Assembly: GCA_963756495.1 (NCBI GenBank)
Contig: CAVWNS010000014.1
Span: 620,001-684,000 of the forward strand
From: DATFDN01 sp963756495
Lineage (GTDB): Bacteria > Pseudomonadota > Alphaproteobacteria > Acetobacterales > Acetobacteraceae
Direction: 5' to 3'
DNA: 64,000 nt
Shown here: piece by piece, positions 37,010 through 46,700 of the stretch
Numbering within the stretch: the first letter of the stretch is position 1
Layout: each line of letters opens with the position of its first letter
Notes under the pieces: generated by a model
The model's database searches: none
What the model was told of the DNA's origin: nothing
What the model saw: the letters and a program-made list of their open reading frames with translations, nothing else
Program-made: the position numbers and the translations under genes

Positions 37010-37265
37010 GCACCCCGCGCCTCTTGGCGGTGTCGTGCGCCTCGGCGAAGATTTCATCAACGGTGCGATTGCTGATGCCGCTCTCCCTGGAAGCGGCCAG
37101 TTTTTTCCGCAGCGCGTCCATGGTCAGTTCCTGTTCGCGCCGGTCGCGGTCGCGGCGGACCAGATCGCGGACGTAATCGCTGACACTGGCGTAATCGCCG
37201 CGCCGGATTTGGGCCTCGATCCAGTCTTTCATGGGGTCGGGCAAGGATACGGTCATGGTCGCCAT
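37002..37265 (-). CDS. parD: ParD-family antitoxin
   Basis: An 87-residue ribbon-helix-helix antitoxin: the strand MTVSLPDPMKDWIE, RRGDYASVSDYVRDLVRRDR, and a toxin-binding tail ISNRTVDEIFAEA. The start at 37265 has GGAGG at good spacing. ParD normally neutralises ParE and represses its own promoter. The partner toxin gene overlaps by 8 bases but carries a nonsense codon. Confidence 0.87.
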   Translation of the reverse strand: MATMTVSLPDPMKDWIEAQIRRGDYASVSDYVRDLVRRDRDRREQELTMDALRKKLAASRESGISNRTVDEIFAEAHDTAKRRGVHG

Positions 37266-37379
37266 GGGGCACCTCCATCCTCTAGCTTCGCAGAAATAGG
37301 AAAAAATCACAAATATTCTTATATCCGCCTCGCAAGGCGGCCGGAATAAATCAGGATGCGATCAACCCGGCCAGAACCG

Positions 37380-37790
37380 CTAATCCCCGACCTGTTCGAA
37401 GAGGTAGGGGCACGTCACCGGGAACGCCCCATCCGGCAGCCCCGTTTCCCGCTGCGCCGTGAGCCGGGCGAACCGATATGCGGTCTCCAACGCATCCGGC
37501 AGCATCGGCTTGAGGCTCGGGTTGTCTTTTAGATGCTCGGCCAAGCGCTCGCGCTGCTCCACGACGGTCAAGCGCCAACTGGCGCTGCGCAACCCCGGCT
37601 GCACCTGCCACCTCAGCAAATGGGCCAACAGCACCGCAAGCCGGTTGACCAACTCGCGCTTCTCGCTGCGCCCCATGCTCGCGATTTCCTCGGCGATATT
37701 GCCAAGGTCGGCCTCATCCAGCCGCCCGGCACGCAGCAACGCCGCCTGCTCCGTCGCCCAGCCGTAGAAGTCGGTCTCGTACTTGCTAAC
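37380..37790 (-). CDS. DUF29-family protein (no standard start at the conserved N-terminus)
   Basis: The frame contains the DUF29 pattern: YETDFYGWATEQAALLRAG, IAEEIASMGRSEKRELVNRL, LLAHLLRWQVQPGLRSASW, then LKDNPSLKPML. The conserved beginning lies upstream of the first TTG (37739). The codon at the expected start, GTT (37790), may be a mutated GTG. DUF29 proteins are small helical proteins of unknown role, common in cyanobacteria and alphaproteobacteria and often near mobile DNA. Confidence 0.72.
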   Translation of the reverse strand, partial: VSKYETDFYGWATEQAALLRAGRLDEADLGNIAEEIASMGRSEKRELVNRLAVLLAHLLRWQVQPGLRSASWRLTVVEQRERLAEHLKDNPSLKPMLPDALETAYRFARLTAQRETGLPDGAFPVTCPYLFEQVGD

Positions 37791-37829
37791 CTCGCCCCTT
37801 GCATCCTCGCCCAGCCCTCAACCAACCCA

Positions 37830-38240
37830 TCACCCCGCCCGCTCGCAATTCACCATCCACGGCGTCCCGAACTGATCGACGAGCATGCCGAACCGAGTGG
37901 CCCAGAAGGTCTCCTGGATCGGCATGCGCACCGTCCCGCCATCCGCCAGCGCGTGGAAGACGCGCTCCGCCTCGGCCGGGTCGTCGATGCCGAGCGTGAC
38001 CGCGAAGCCTTGCGGTTCCCGATATTGCCCGGCCGGCGCGTCGGACCCCATCAAGGCCATGTCGCCCACCGTCAGCCGGGCGTGCATGATCTTGTCGCGC
38101 CGTTCCGCCGACGTCTGGTCCGCCATGGGCGATTCCCCATAGGTGAGCATGGCGCCGATCTTGCCGCCGAGGCACCGCTCATAGAACTTGAACGCCGCCG
38201 CGCATCGTCCGTCGAACATGAGGTAAGGATTGACCTGCAT
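37830..38240 (-). CDS. VOC-superfamily (PhnB/glyoxalase-like) protein
   Basis: A 136-residue protein: VNPYLMFDGRCAAAFKFYE, LGGKIGAMLTYGESP, LGIDDPAEAERVFHALADGG and FGMLVDQFGTPWMVN. This is the PhnB/3-demethylubiquinone methyltransferase-like branch of the vicinal oxygen chelate fold. The reaction is unknown; metal-binding residues are not obvious. ATG 38240 lacks a strong Shine-Dalgarno but fits the family start. Confidence 0.82.
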   Translation of the reverse strand: MQVNPYLMFDGRCAAAFKFYERCLGGKIGAMLTYGESPMADQTSAERRDKIMHARLTVGDMALMGSDAPAGQYREPQGFAVTLGIDDPAEAERVFHALADGGTVRMPIQETFWATRFGMLVDQFGTPWMVNCERAG

Positions 38241-38425
38241 CGTAACTCTCCTGTCTGCACCGCATCCAAACGGCCGGCGAGGCCGCCCGCGCCCGCCCCC
38301 TACTGATCCACCACCGACCCATCCTGATGCGCCCGCATCCGGATCGGCCGGGGGCGCGCCGGAAAGCGCCGCTCGATATCCGCCACCACCTCGATCCCGC
38401 GCCCCAACGCCCCGCAACCAGACAC
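38241..38425. other. Spacer with a possible C-terminal gene fragment
   Basis: On the minus strand 38302 to about 38410 reads GRGIEVVADIERRFPARPRP followed by IRMRAHQDGSVVDQ and a stop. It looks like the end of a protein but has no start or match. Confidence 0.3.
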
Positions 38426-38644
38426 CTAGCATCCGCCTCGTTCTATTTTCGCCCTATGCCATTGACGGCCGGCCTGGGTGATCTCGTATTGGCCGTCTTC
38501 GCGGCAAGCCGCCATGCCTCTGCCGGCGAGGCGTGCAAGGCAGGGTCCGTCGCTCACCTCGGCCGGTCGGCCGGCCGGCCCGCAGAGGACCAATCGATGC
38601 AGGGCCGACCGGCAGCACGTCTCAAGGTACGGTTCGCTCCACAT
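38426..38644 (-). CDS. Small winged-helix-like hypothetical protein (72 residues)
   Basis: The frame reads MWSEPYLETCCRSALHRLVL, LARLAGRGMAACREDGQYEI then TQAGRQWHRAKIE. The LxxLxxRGxxxxxxDGxYxITxAG pattern is like the recognition end of small winged-helix or MarR-type proteins, but the DNA-binding helix is not clear. It is divergent from pyrD, 76 bases away. Confidence 0.45.
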   Translation of the reverse strand: MWSEPYLETCCRSALHRLVLCGPAGRPAEVSDGPCLARLAGRGMAACREDGQYEITQAGRQWHRAKIERGGC

Positions 38645-38720
38645 CGCCCAGCCATACCGCGTCGTTGGTAGCCTGCAAATCCCGCCTTTCGCGTGCGCGA
38701 CGTGCGCTGCATAAATCCCC

Positions 38721-39788
38721 ATGCCCGTCGTGCCCACGCCTGTCCTGATGCCGCTGCTCGCCCGCTTCGGTCCGGAGCGGGCGCATTGGGTCGCGTTGCG
38801 TGTGCTGCGCGCAGGCCTTGGCGGGCGGGACCGCTCGCCCGACGACCCCATGCTCGCCACGGAGGCGTTCGGGCTGCGCCTGCGCAATCCCATCGGCCTC
38901 GCGGCCGGATTCGACAAGAACGCCGAGGCGATCAGGGGCCTCGCCTGGCTGGGCTTCGGCTTCATCGAGACCGGAACCGTCACCAAGCGGCCCCAGAGCG
39001 GCAATCCCAAGCCGCGCCTGTTCCGTCTCGCCGCGGATGGCGCCGTCGTCAACCGCATGGGATTCAACAATGCCGGCGTGGACGCGTATGTCGCGCGCCT
39101 GCGAACCCGCCCCCGCCATGGGCCGCCAATCGGGGCCAATCTCGGCATCAACAAGACCGGGGCAGAGCCCGAGAAAGACTATCCCGCCCTCCTTGCCGCC
39201 GTGGCGCCCTTTGTGGATTACGCCGTCATCAACGTCTCTTCGCCGAACACCCCGGGGCTGCGCGATCTGCAACAGGTGACCCGGCTCGACGCGGTTCTCC
39301 GCGCGGTGTCGGAGCGCGTCCCGACCCGACCGCCGTTGCTGGTCAAGATCGCGCCCGACTTGTCCCGGCAAGAACTGGCCGACCTGATCGAGGTCTGTGT
39401 CGCCCGCCACATCGAGGGCCTGGTCGTGAGCAACACGACGCTGGCGCGCCCGCCAGGCCTGCATTCCCCAGAGGCGAACGAGGCTGGCGGCCTGTCCGGG
39501 CAGCCGCTGTTCGCCCCTTCGACGGCCATGCTGGCCCGTGCCTATCTGCGCGCGCGCGGCCGCCTAACGCTGATCGGCGTCGGGGGCGTTTCCACGGGCG
39601 AGCAGGCACTGACAAAGATCAAGGCGGGCGCCTCGCTGGTCCAGCTCTACACAGCGCTTGTTTTCCAGGGACCGGGACTCGTCGCCCGTTTGAAACGTGA
39701 GTTCAGGGCGGCTCTGCAACGCGACGGCTTTGCGCGTGTGTCGGACGCGGTTGGCGTCGAGGCGTCCCGTCTGGCACAAGGCGCCTGA
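38721..39788 (+). CDS. pyrD: Dihydroorotate dehydrogenase (quinone), class 2
   Basis: A 355-residue FMN enzyme of pyrimidine synthesis, oxidising dihydroorotate with membrane quinone. Family blocks are NPIGLAAGFDKNAEAI, IETGTVTKRPQSGNPKPRLF, NRMGFNNAG and VNVSSPNTPGLRDLQ with the class 2 Ser base, plus ISNTT-like VVSNTTLARP. The N-terminal helices typical of class 2 are present. Its stop shares a base with the next start. Confidence 0.95.
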   Translation: MPVVPTPVLMPLLARFGPERAHWVALRVLRAGLGGRDRSPDDPMLATEAFGLRLRNPIGLAAGFDKNAEAIRGLAWLGFGFIETGTVTKRPQSGNPKPRLFRLAADGAVVNRMGFNNAGVDAYVARLRTRPRHGPPIGANLGINKTGAEPEKDYPALLAAVAPFVDYAVINVSSPNTPGLRDLQQVTRLDAVLRAVSERVPTRPPLLVKIAPDLSRQELADLIEVCVARHIEGLVVSNTTLARPPGLHSPEANEAGGLSGQPLFAPSTAMLARAYLRARGRLTLIGVGGVSTGEQALTKIKAGASLVQLYTALVFQGPGLVARLKREFRAALQRDGFARVSDAVGVEASRLAQGA

Positions 39789-40654
39789 TGGAACACCTGC
39801 CCGGCTTCGCCCCGCTCGCGGCCCGCTATGACGGGTTTATCCTCGATCTCTGGGGAGTTATCCATGACGGCGTGAACGCCTTTCCGCATGCGGTCGACTG
39901 TCTGCGGCGTTTGCGCGACGCCGGCAAGCCGACGCTGCTGCTGTCCAATGTGCCGCGGCCGAACGCGCCGGTGCAGGCGCTGATGCGTCGCATGGGGATC
40001 GACGACGACCTGTACGCCGCGCTGCTGACCAGCGGCGAGGCGGTCCGCCGCGCATTGCGTGACCCGCCGGACCTGTGGTGGGCCGAGCTGGGCAGCAAGG
40101 TCTTTCACTTGGGACCGGCGCGCGACCGTCCGCTGTTGGAAGGCCTGCCCCTGGAAGCGGTGGAGACGCCGCGGCAAGCCGACTTCGTGCTGAACACCGG
40201 CCCCGATGACCATCGTGATCCGACCGATCTCGGTGAGTTCGAGCCGGTGTTGCAGGAATGCGCGCGGCACCGATTGCCGATGATTTGCGCCAATCCCGAT
40301 CTGGAGGTCATCCGAGGCGGCATCCGCGTGCTCTGCGCCGGCGCGCTCGCCGTGCGTTACCGCGAGATCGGCGGCGATGTGCGCATGCTTGGCAAGCCAG
40401 ACCCGGCAATCTATGAGGCAGCCCTGCAACGGCTCGGCCTGCCGCCGGAGCGGGTTCTGGCCGTGGGCGATGCGCTGCGGACCGATATCGCCGGGGCGGA
40501 AGGGGTTGGCCTGCCCACGTGCTGGGTGCTCGGCGGCCTGCACGGCGCGGACCTGGCCGCCCCGGATGGAACGTTCGACCGCGACAGAGCGGAGCAGGAG
40601 GCAACTGAAGCTGGGCTGGCGCCGCTCGCGACGGTCCCGCTATTTGCCTGGTGA
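39788..40654 (+). CDS. HAD-family hydrolase, TIGR01459/NagD-like
   Basis: A 288-residue class IIA HAD phosphatase-like protein. The nucleophile block is FILDLWGVIHDG, motif II TLLLSNVPRPN, and motifs III/IV are MLGKPDPAIYEAAL and VLAVGDALRTDIAGAEG. The usual second Asp is replaced by Trp in DLWGV, as in the TIGR01459 subgroup. Coupled to pyrD by overlap, which is frequent in this clade. The substrate is unknown. Confidence 0.82.
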   Translation: MEHLPGFAPLAARYDGFILDLWGVIHDGVNAFPHAVDCLRRLRDAGKPTLLLSNVPRPNAPVQALMRRMGIDDDLYAALLTSGEAVRRALRDPPDLWWAELGSKVFHLGPARDRPLLEGLPLEAVETPRQADFVLNTGPDDHRDPTDLGEFEPVLQECARHRLPMICANPDLEVIRGGIRVLCAGALAVRYREIGGDVRMLGKPDPAIYEAALQRLGLPPERVLAVGDALRTDIAGAEGVGLPTCWVLGGLHGADLAAPDGTFDRDRAEQEATEAGLAPLATVPLFAW

Positions 40655-40657
40655 GCG

Positions 40658-41767
40658 TCAGGGCGCCCCGGCACGAAGCTGCATGACATCACCGATCCAA
40701 TCCGTGCACGGCATCGCAAGAGCCACGCGCGCGCCCATCCCGCCGTCTTCGGTCAGGCGCATCGAAGCCCCCGCGCTCTCCGCGGATGTGCGGGCTTGCG
40801 CGATCGCGATTTCGCAAAGCGCCGCGTTTTCGACGGTGACCGTCAGAGCCATGTGCGGCGTGTGAGAAGGAGGCGGAATGACCGCCTCGGGCAAGCTCGC
40901 TTCAGTGCCGATGACCACCGTCAACGGGCCGGCTTCCGCGTTCGCCACCCGCGCGCCGAGGCAGATCCCGACCAGCGCGACCTCCACCCCCGCAGGGTCG
41001 ACAACTGCCGAGCACAGCCTGGGTGCGAGCGTGGTCCGCAGGCGAACGCGCCGGCCGAGCGCGCTGACGATCAATGGCGCGACGTCGCCGACCAGCGCGT
41101 TGATGTCCGTGGGCTTGCGCGCTTGGCTCTGCCGCCGCGCGAAATGCACGAGCCCCGATGTCAGCTTGGCCGCGCGCTCGACGGCATCGCTGGCGCGTTT
41201 GATCAAGGCCTGCAAACGCTCGGGGTCGTCGGCTCGGCGCTCGATAAGCTCGAGGCACCCGAGCACGGTCGCGAGCAGGTTGTTGAAGTCATGCGCGACT
41301 CCGCCCGCGAGCTGGCCCGTCAGGCGTTGCCGCTCGACCTGCCCGTTCCAGGCCGGCGCGCGCAGGCTCTCGGCACGCGCGACCTGGAGGAAATCATTGC
41401 ATTCCGACAACGCACGGGTGCGCTCGGCCAGGCTCGCCTCGATCAGCTCGACGTCTTGGCGATGCTGGTCTTGCAGTCTTTCGCGTTCTTCCCGAATTTC
41501 GCGTGCTGCGGCCGTAAGGAAGTCGAACTCGGAAGCCGCCTCCACCCGAGGGCGATCCAGCGCGCGTCCTACCTCCCGGATCTGCGCGCGCAACGGGGTC
41601 GCGATCAGTGATCGCCCAACCAAGCCCGCCAGGATCAGGGCCGCCGCAATGGAGCCGGGAACCGCAATGAGGGCAGGGAGGTTTCCGGAGGCGATCAGCA
41701 CCTGACCGAACACTGCTGGCAAGAGGCACGCAGCAGTCAGCAGAAGCAGCCGTGCAGGGAGGCCCAT
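40658..41767 (-). CDS. Histidine-kinase-like membrane protein with degenerate ATPase domain
   Basis: A 369-residue protein: two membrane helices near 6-27 and 32-52, a coiled-coil linker, then a HisKA block, GQLAGGVAHDFNNLLATVLG (His159). The following domain has the place of HATPase_c, but the N-box (GICLGARVAN, no Asn-Ala) and the DxGxG G-box are missing. It may serve as a phosphotransfer or scaffold protein instead of an active kinase. No response regulator gene is adjacent. Convergent with the HAD gene. Confidence 0.72.
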   Translation of the reverse strand: MGLPARLLLLTAACLLPAVFGQVLIASGNLPALIAVPGSIAAALILAGLVGRSLIATPLRAQIREVGRALDRPRVEAASEFDFLTAAAREIREERERLQDQHRQDVELIEASLAERTRALSECNDFLQVARAESLRAPAWNGQVERQRLTGQLAGGVAHDFNNLLATVLGCLELIERRADDPERLQALIKRASDAVERAAKLTSGLVHFARRQSQARKPTDINALVGDVAPLIVSALGRRVRLRTTLAPRLCSAVVDPAGVEVALVGICLGARVANAEAGPLTVVIGTEASLPEAVIPPPSHTPHMALTVTVENAALCEIAIAQARTSAESAGASMRLTEDGGMGARVALAMPCTDWIGDVMQLRAGAP

Positions 41768-41770
41768 GGA

Positions 41771-42106
41771 TTATCGCAATGGGAGCCGCAGGCTGAATCC
41801 TGGGGCAAGCGCGGTACGCCGGTCGGGGCGGGCCTCGACCTGCGATCCCGGCGTGAATCCCTCGCTGGGGCGCACGGACGGGTCATTGAACCAAGCGGGT
41901 CCGATCACCGGCCGACTTTCCGGCGCCCGTGGCGGCGGAGGCGCATACGCGAACAGGTCTGGGACGGGAGCGGCAAGTCCGGGCGGCCCAGCCGGGGGCG
42001 GCGTGGGAGGCAGCGGCAGGGGCGCGCGCGGGCTGGCCGCGGCAAGAAGAACAAGGCCGGGAATGCACCAGCGCCAAGTTAATCCGGTCCAAGTCAATCC
42101 GGTCAC
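41771..42106 (-). CDS. Pro-rich secreted or membrane-anchored hypothetical protein
   Basis: A 111-residue protein from GTG 42106, overlapping the NUDIX stop by GTGA. A hydrophobic start, CIPGLVLLAAASPRA, is followed by a Pro-rich stretch (LPLPPTPPPAGPPG) and ends QVEARPDRRTALAPGFSLRL. It has no recognised domain; a periplasmic structural role is possible. It lies 3 bases upstream of the kinase-like gene, so all three minus-strand genes may form one transcript. Confidence 0.55.
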   Translation of the reverse strand: MTGLTWTGLTWRWCIPGLVLLAAASPRAPLPLPPTPPPAGPPGLAAPVPDLFAYAPPPPRAPESRPVIGPAWFNDPSVRPSEGFTPGSQVEARPDRRTALAPGFSLRLPLR

Positions 42107-42678
42107 AGACCCCCCAGGGGCAAGGTTGGGGCGCGCGGCTCGATCCGACGCACGCCGCGGCGGTCCTCGGCGGGGTTGCCGGACGGCTGACCGAGGATGT
42201 CGGTCCCGCAGTTCCGCCATGCCTCCAACGCCCAGCGCACGGTGGGGAAGGCGAGGCGCTCCCACGGGATGTGTTCCCAGGAAAACAGCGCCACCTCGAG
42301 GCTTTCCGGGCCGGCAGCAAAGTCCGGCGCGCCTTGGCCTTGGAAGCGGGCCCGAAAAAGGATCTGCACTTGGTCGATGCGGCTGATGCTGTAGATCCCG
42401 ATGATGCCGTCGAGGGAAATCCGGGCCTGCGCCTCTTCCCAAGCCTCGCGCATGGCGCCTTCCTGGATCGTCTCGCCAAGTTCGAGATAGCCCGCCGGCA
42501 GCGTCCAGAACCCGTAGCGCGGTTCGATCGCGCGGCGGCACAGCAGCACCTGCTCGCCGACGGCCACCACGGCGCCGACGACGATCTTGGGATTCTCGTA
42601 AGCGACGTGACCGCAGTCGGGGCAGACCAGCCGCTCGCGGTTGTCGCCATCCGGGATCCGGCGGACGAACTCCTGCAT
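42103..42678 (-). CDS. NUDIX hydrolase
   Basis: A 191-residue protein with a CPDCG half zinc ribbon (20-24), the strand IVVGAVVAV and a full Nudix box, GYLELGETIQEGAMREAWEE (63-82), carrying the metal-binding REAWEE. It cleaves nucleoside diphosphates linked to another moiety. The N-terminal ribbon recalls NADH pyrophosphatases, but only one Cys pair is present. The C-terminal 40 residues are unrelated tail. Confidence 0.88.
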   Translation of the reverse strand: MQEFVRRIPDGDNRERLVCPDCGHVAYENPKIVVGAVVAVGEQVLLCRRAIEPRYGFWTLPAGYLELGETIQEGAMREAWEEAQARISLDGIIGIYSISRIDQVQILFRARFQGQGAPDFAAGPESLEVALFSWEHIPWERLAFPTVRWALEAWRNCGTDILGQPSGNPAEDRRGVRRIEPRAPTLPLGGL

Positions 42679-42763
42679 GGGGTTAAAATGCCGTTTCTGG
42701 CGTCTGTGATCAAGTCCTGGAGACGCCAGGTCGTTGTCAATCGGCGGCCTGTGTCGAGCGCTA

Positions 42764-43902
42764 GTGCTCTTGACTCATACGGACCGTGCAGGCAGTCTGT
42801 CGAGCTTGGCCAGGATTGAGGCGGCCGAGGCGGTCCAGACGAACGGCTTCGGCTCGGCGTTGTGCTCGGCGAGGTAGCGTTTGATGGCGGCTTGCAGATC
42901 GACGATCGAATGGAAGCTGCCGCAACGGATGCGCTTGCGCGTCAGCACGGAAAAGAAGTTCTCGACGGCGTTCAACCACGATCCGGACGTGGGCGTGAAG
43001 TGGAAGGTCCAGCGGGGATGCCGTTCGAGCCACGCCTTCACCTTCGGATGCTTATGAGTGGCGTCGTTGTCGACCACCGCCTCGATCAGCTTGCCGGCCG
43101 GAACAGCGCGCTCGACGTCGTTGAGGAAGCGGATGAACTCCTCGTGCCGGTGCTGCTGCATGCAGCGGCCAATGACGGAGCCGTCGAGCACGTTGAGTGC
43201 GGCGAACAGCGTGGTCGTGCCGTGGCGCTTGTAGTCGTGGGTCATCGTGCCGCATCGGCCCGGCTTGATCGGCAAGCCCGGCTGCGTGCGATCGAGCGCC
43301 TGGATATGGCTCTTTTCGTCGATGGACAGCACGACGGCTTGCGTCGGCGGGTCCAGATAGAGGCCGACGATGTCGGTCAGCTTGGCGGCGAAGTCGGGAT
43401 CGCGCGACCGCTTGAACGTGCGGATGCGGTGCGGCTGGAGCTTGTGCGCGGCCCAGATGCGCGGCACCGATGTCAGGGAGATGCCGACGGCCCGAGCCAT
43501 CGCCCGGCCGGTCCAGTGCGTGGCCTCATGCGGCGGATCGGCGCAGGTCAGCGCAACGACGCGCGCCACCGTCTCAGCCAAGATCGGCGGCTTGCCAGGC
43601 TTGCGCGTCTTGTCTCGCAGCAGCCCGTCCGCGCCCTCCTCGGCGAAGCGTCGCTGCCAGCGCCAGACCATCGGACGACTGACCCCCAGGCGCGTCGCCA
43701 CCGGCTGCACCGGGCCGCGCTCCGCTGCCGCAAGCACGACCCGCGCGCGCTCGACATGCTTTTGCGGCCGATTGCGGTCGGCGAGGATCGCCTCAAGCGT
43801 CTCTCTATCCGACGAACTCAGGATCACGCATACCGTCTGTGCCATGCCGACAGAATCGCACGGTCGCACACCGTTGTAAATCGCCCGAACGGGTCAGAGC
43901 AC
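42764..43902 (-). mobile_element. IS630-family insertion sequence, copy 1
   Basis: A 1139-bp element with ends GTGCTCTTGACTC and complement of GTGCTCTGACCC, flanked by TA (42762-42763 and 43903-43904), the typical IS630 target. It sits exactly at the end of atpC, and the right TA is part of the TAG that ends the restored atpC frame. A second copy lies at 61916-63054. Confidence 0.9.
42775..43845 (-). CDS. IS630-family transposase, copy 1
   Basis: A 356-residue DDE transposase: helix-turn-helix VQPVATRLGVSRPMVWRWQR, LSIDEKSHIQALDRTQPG with the first Asp, LIEAVVDNDATHKHPKV with the second and WLNAVENFFSVLTRK with the Glu. The start MAQTVCVIL (43845) is preferred to one 24 bases upstream. It differs from copy 2 by Tyr to Asp next to the second catalytic Asp (VVDNDATHK versus VVDNYATHK), His for Gln and Cys for Arg, so it may be impaired. 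Confidence 0.9.
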   Translation of the reverse strand: MAQTVCVILSSSDRETLEAILADRNRPQKHVERARVVLAAAERGPVQPVATRLGVSRPMVWRWQRRFAEEGADGLLRDKTRKPGKPPILAETVARVVALTCADPPHEATHWTGRAMARAVGISLTSVPRIWAAHKLQPHRIRTFKRSRDPDFAAKLTDIVGLYLDPPTQAVVLSIDEKSHIQALDRTQPGLPIKPGRCGTMTHDYKRHGTTTLFAALNVLDGSVIGRCMQQHRHEEFIRFLNDVERAVPAGKLIEAVVDNDATHKHPKVKAWLERHPRWTFHFTPTSGSWLNAVENFFSVLTRKRIRCGSFHSIVDLQAAIKRYLAEHNAEPKPFVWTASAASILAKLDRLPARSV

Positions 43903-43921
43903 TAGCCCCCCTCCGCGGCCT

Positions 43922-44310
43922 CTACCATCGCGCTGCGCCGACTGCACGCGGTCCCCGGCCAGTTCCTCGGCCTCGTTGGTGGTCCGTGTCGGCCGCCGCG
44001 TACGCCGCCTCGGCTTCCGCCAAGCGGCGCTCGGCGTCCGCGCGGACGATCTCGCCCACCGGCTGGGCGTCGGTCGCCAGCACCGTGCAGCGCTCCGGCG
44101 TCACCTCGGCGAAGCCGCCGGAGACGAACAGCCGGTCGGTGACCTGCTCGCCCAGGTAGAGCGCGATGGTGCCGCCGCGCAGCATGACGATCATCGGCGT
44201 GTGGCCCTCCAGCACGCCCATGTCGCCCTCGCTGCCGGGGATCACCACCATGTCCACCGGGCGCGACAGCAGCAGTCGCTCCGGGCTGACGATCTCCAGC
44301 GCGATCGGCA

Positions 44311-44311
<1 letters not shown>
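43922..44311 (-). CDS. atpC: ATP synthase F1 subunit epsilon (C-terminus frameshifted)
   Basis: A 129-residue product as read. The beta-sandwich part is normal: ALEIVSPERLLLSRPVDMVV, EGDMGVLEGHTPMIVMLRGG, LFVSGGFAEVTPERCTVLA. After AYAAADTDHQ the frame changes: EAEELAGDRVQSAQ and then AMVEAAEGG ending in TAG lie in the other two frames, so at least two indels separate the true C-terminal helix. The ATG overlaps the atpD stop (TGATG). IS630 copy 1 abuts its 3' end. Confidence 0.88.
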
Positions 44312-45775
<1,464 letters not shown>

Positions 45776-45796
45776 GATTGCTCCTCGTTGCCTGCT

Positions 45797-46687
45797 CTAC
45801 AGCGCCTCGGCGCCGGAGATGATCTCGATCAGTTCGCGGGTGATGTTGGCCTGACGCGCGCGGTTGTAGTTCAAGGTCAGCCGCTTGATCATGTCGCCCG
45901 CGTTGCGCGTCGCATTGTCCATCGCCGTCATCCGCGCGCCGTGCTCGCCGGCCGCGCTTTCCAGCATCGCGCGGTAGATCTGGATCGCCAGGTTCTGCGG
46001 CAGCAGGCGCGCGAGGATCGTCTCCTCGTCGGGCTCGAACTCATAGATCGCACCGCCCAACGGGTCGGCGCCGGCCGCCACCGCGCCCTCGGGCACCGGG
46101 GCAGGCACCAGCCGCTGCTCGGTCACGATCTGCGAGATCACCGAACGGAAGCGGTTATAGACGATGGTGCACACATCGATCTCGCCCGCCGCCAGCATTG
46201 CCGTCACCCGCTGCGCGATCTCCTCGGCGTCGGTGAACTCCACCCGCTTCTTGCCGGCGTAGGTGATGTCGCCGGCGAAGCGGCTGGCCAGTTCGCGGCG
46301 CAGATAGTCGCGCCCCTTGCGGCCGACCGAGAGGATCTTCACCGTCTTGCCCTCGCTCTCCAGCCGGCGGGCCAGCGTGCGCGTGGCGCGGCCGATGCTG
46401 GAGTTGAAGGCGCCCGCCAGACCCCGATCGGCGGTGACCGGAACCAGGAGTTGCACCTTGTCCTCGCCCGTTCCGACCAGCAGCCGGGGAGCGCCGGGGC
46501 TGTCGGCGACCGAGGCGGCCAGCGCGCCCAGCATCCGCTCCATCCGCTCGGCATAGGGCCGAGCGGCCTCGGCCTGGGCCTGCGCGCGGCGCAGCTTCGA
46601 CGCCGCGACCATCTTCATGGCCGAGGTGATCTTCTGCGTCGACTTGACGCTGTTGATCCGGTTCCGCAGGTCCTTCAGGCTAGGCAT
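45797..46687 (-). CDS. atpG: ATP synthase F1 subunit gamma
   Basis: A 296-residue rotor subunit. The N-terminal coiled coil MPSLKDLRNRINSVKSTQKI and the C-terminal coiled coil (MDNATRNAGDMIKRLTLNYN, ANITRELIEIISGAEAL) form the central stalk; the middle contains PVTADRGLAGAFNSS. Intact and full length. It lies 21 bases before atpD. Confidence 0.97.
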   Translation of the reverse strand: MPSLKDLRNRINSVKSTQKITSAMKMVAASKLRRAQAQAEAARPYAERMERMLGALAASVADSPGAPRLLVGTGEDKVQLLVPVTADRGLAGAFNSSIGRATRTLARRLESEGKTVKILSVGRKGRDYLRRELASRFAGDITYAGKKRVEFTDAEEIAQRVTAMLAAGEIDVCTIVYNRFRSVISQIVTEQRLVPAPVPEGAVAAGADPLGGAIYEFEPDEETILARLLPQNLAIQIYRAMLESAAGEHGARMTAMDNATRNAGDMIKRLTLNYNRARQANITRELIEIISGAEAL

Positions 46688-46700
46688 CGGCGGGCCTCGA

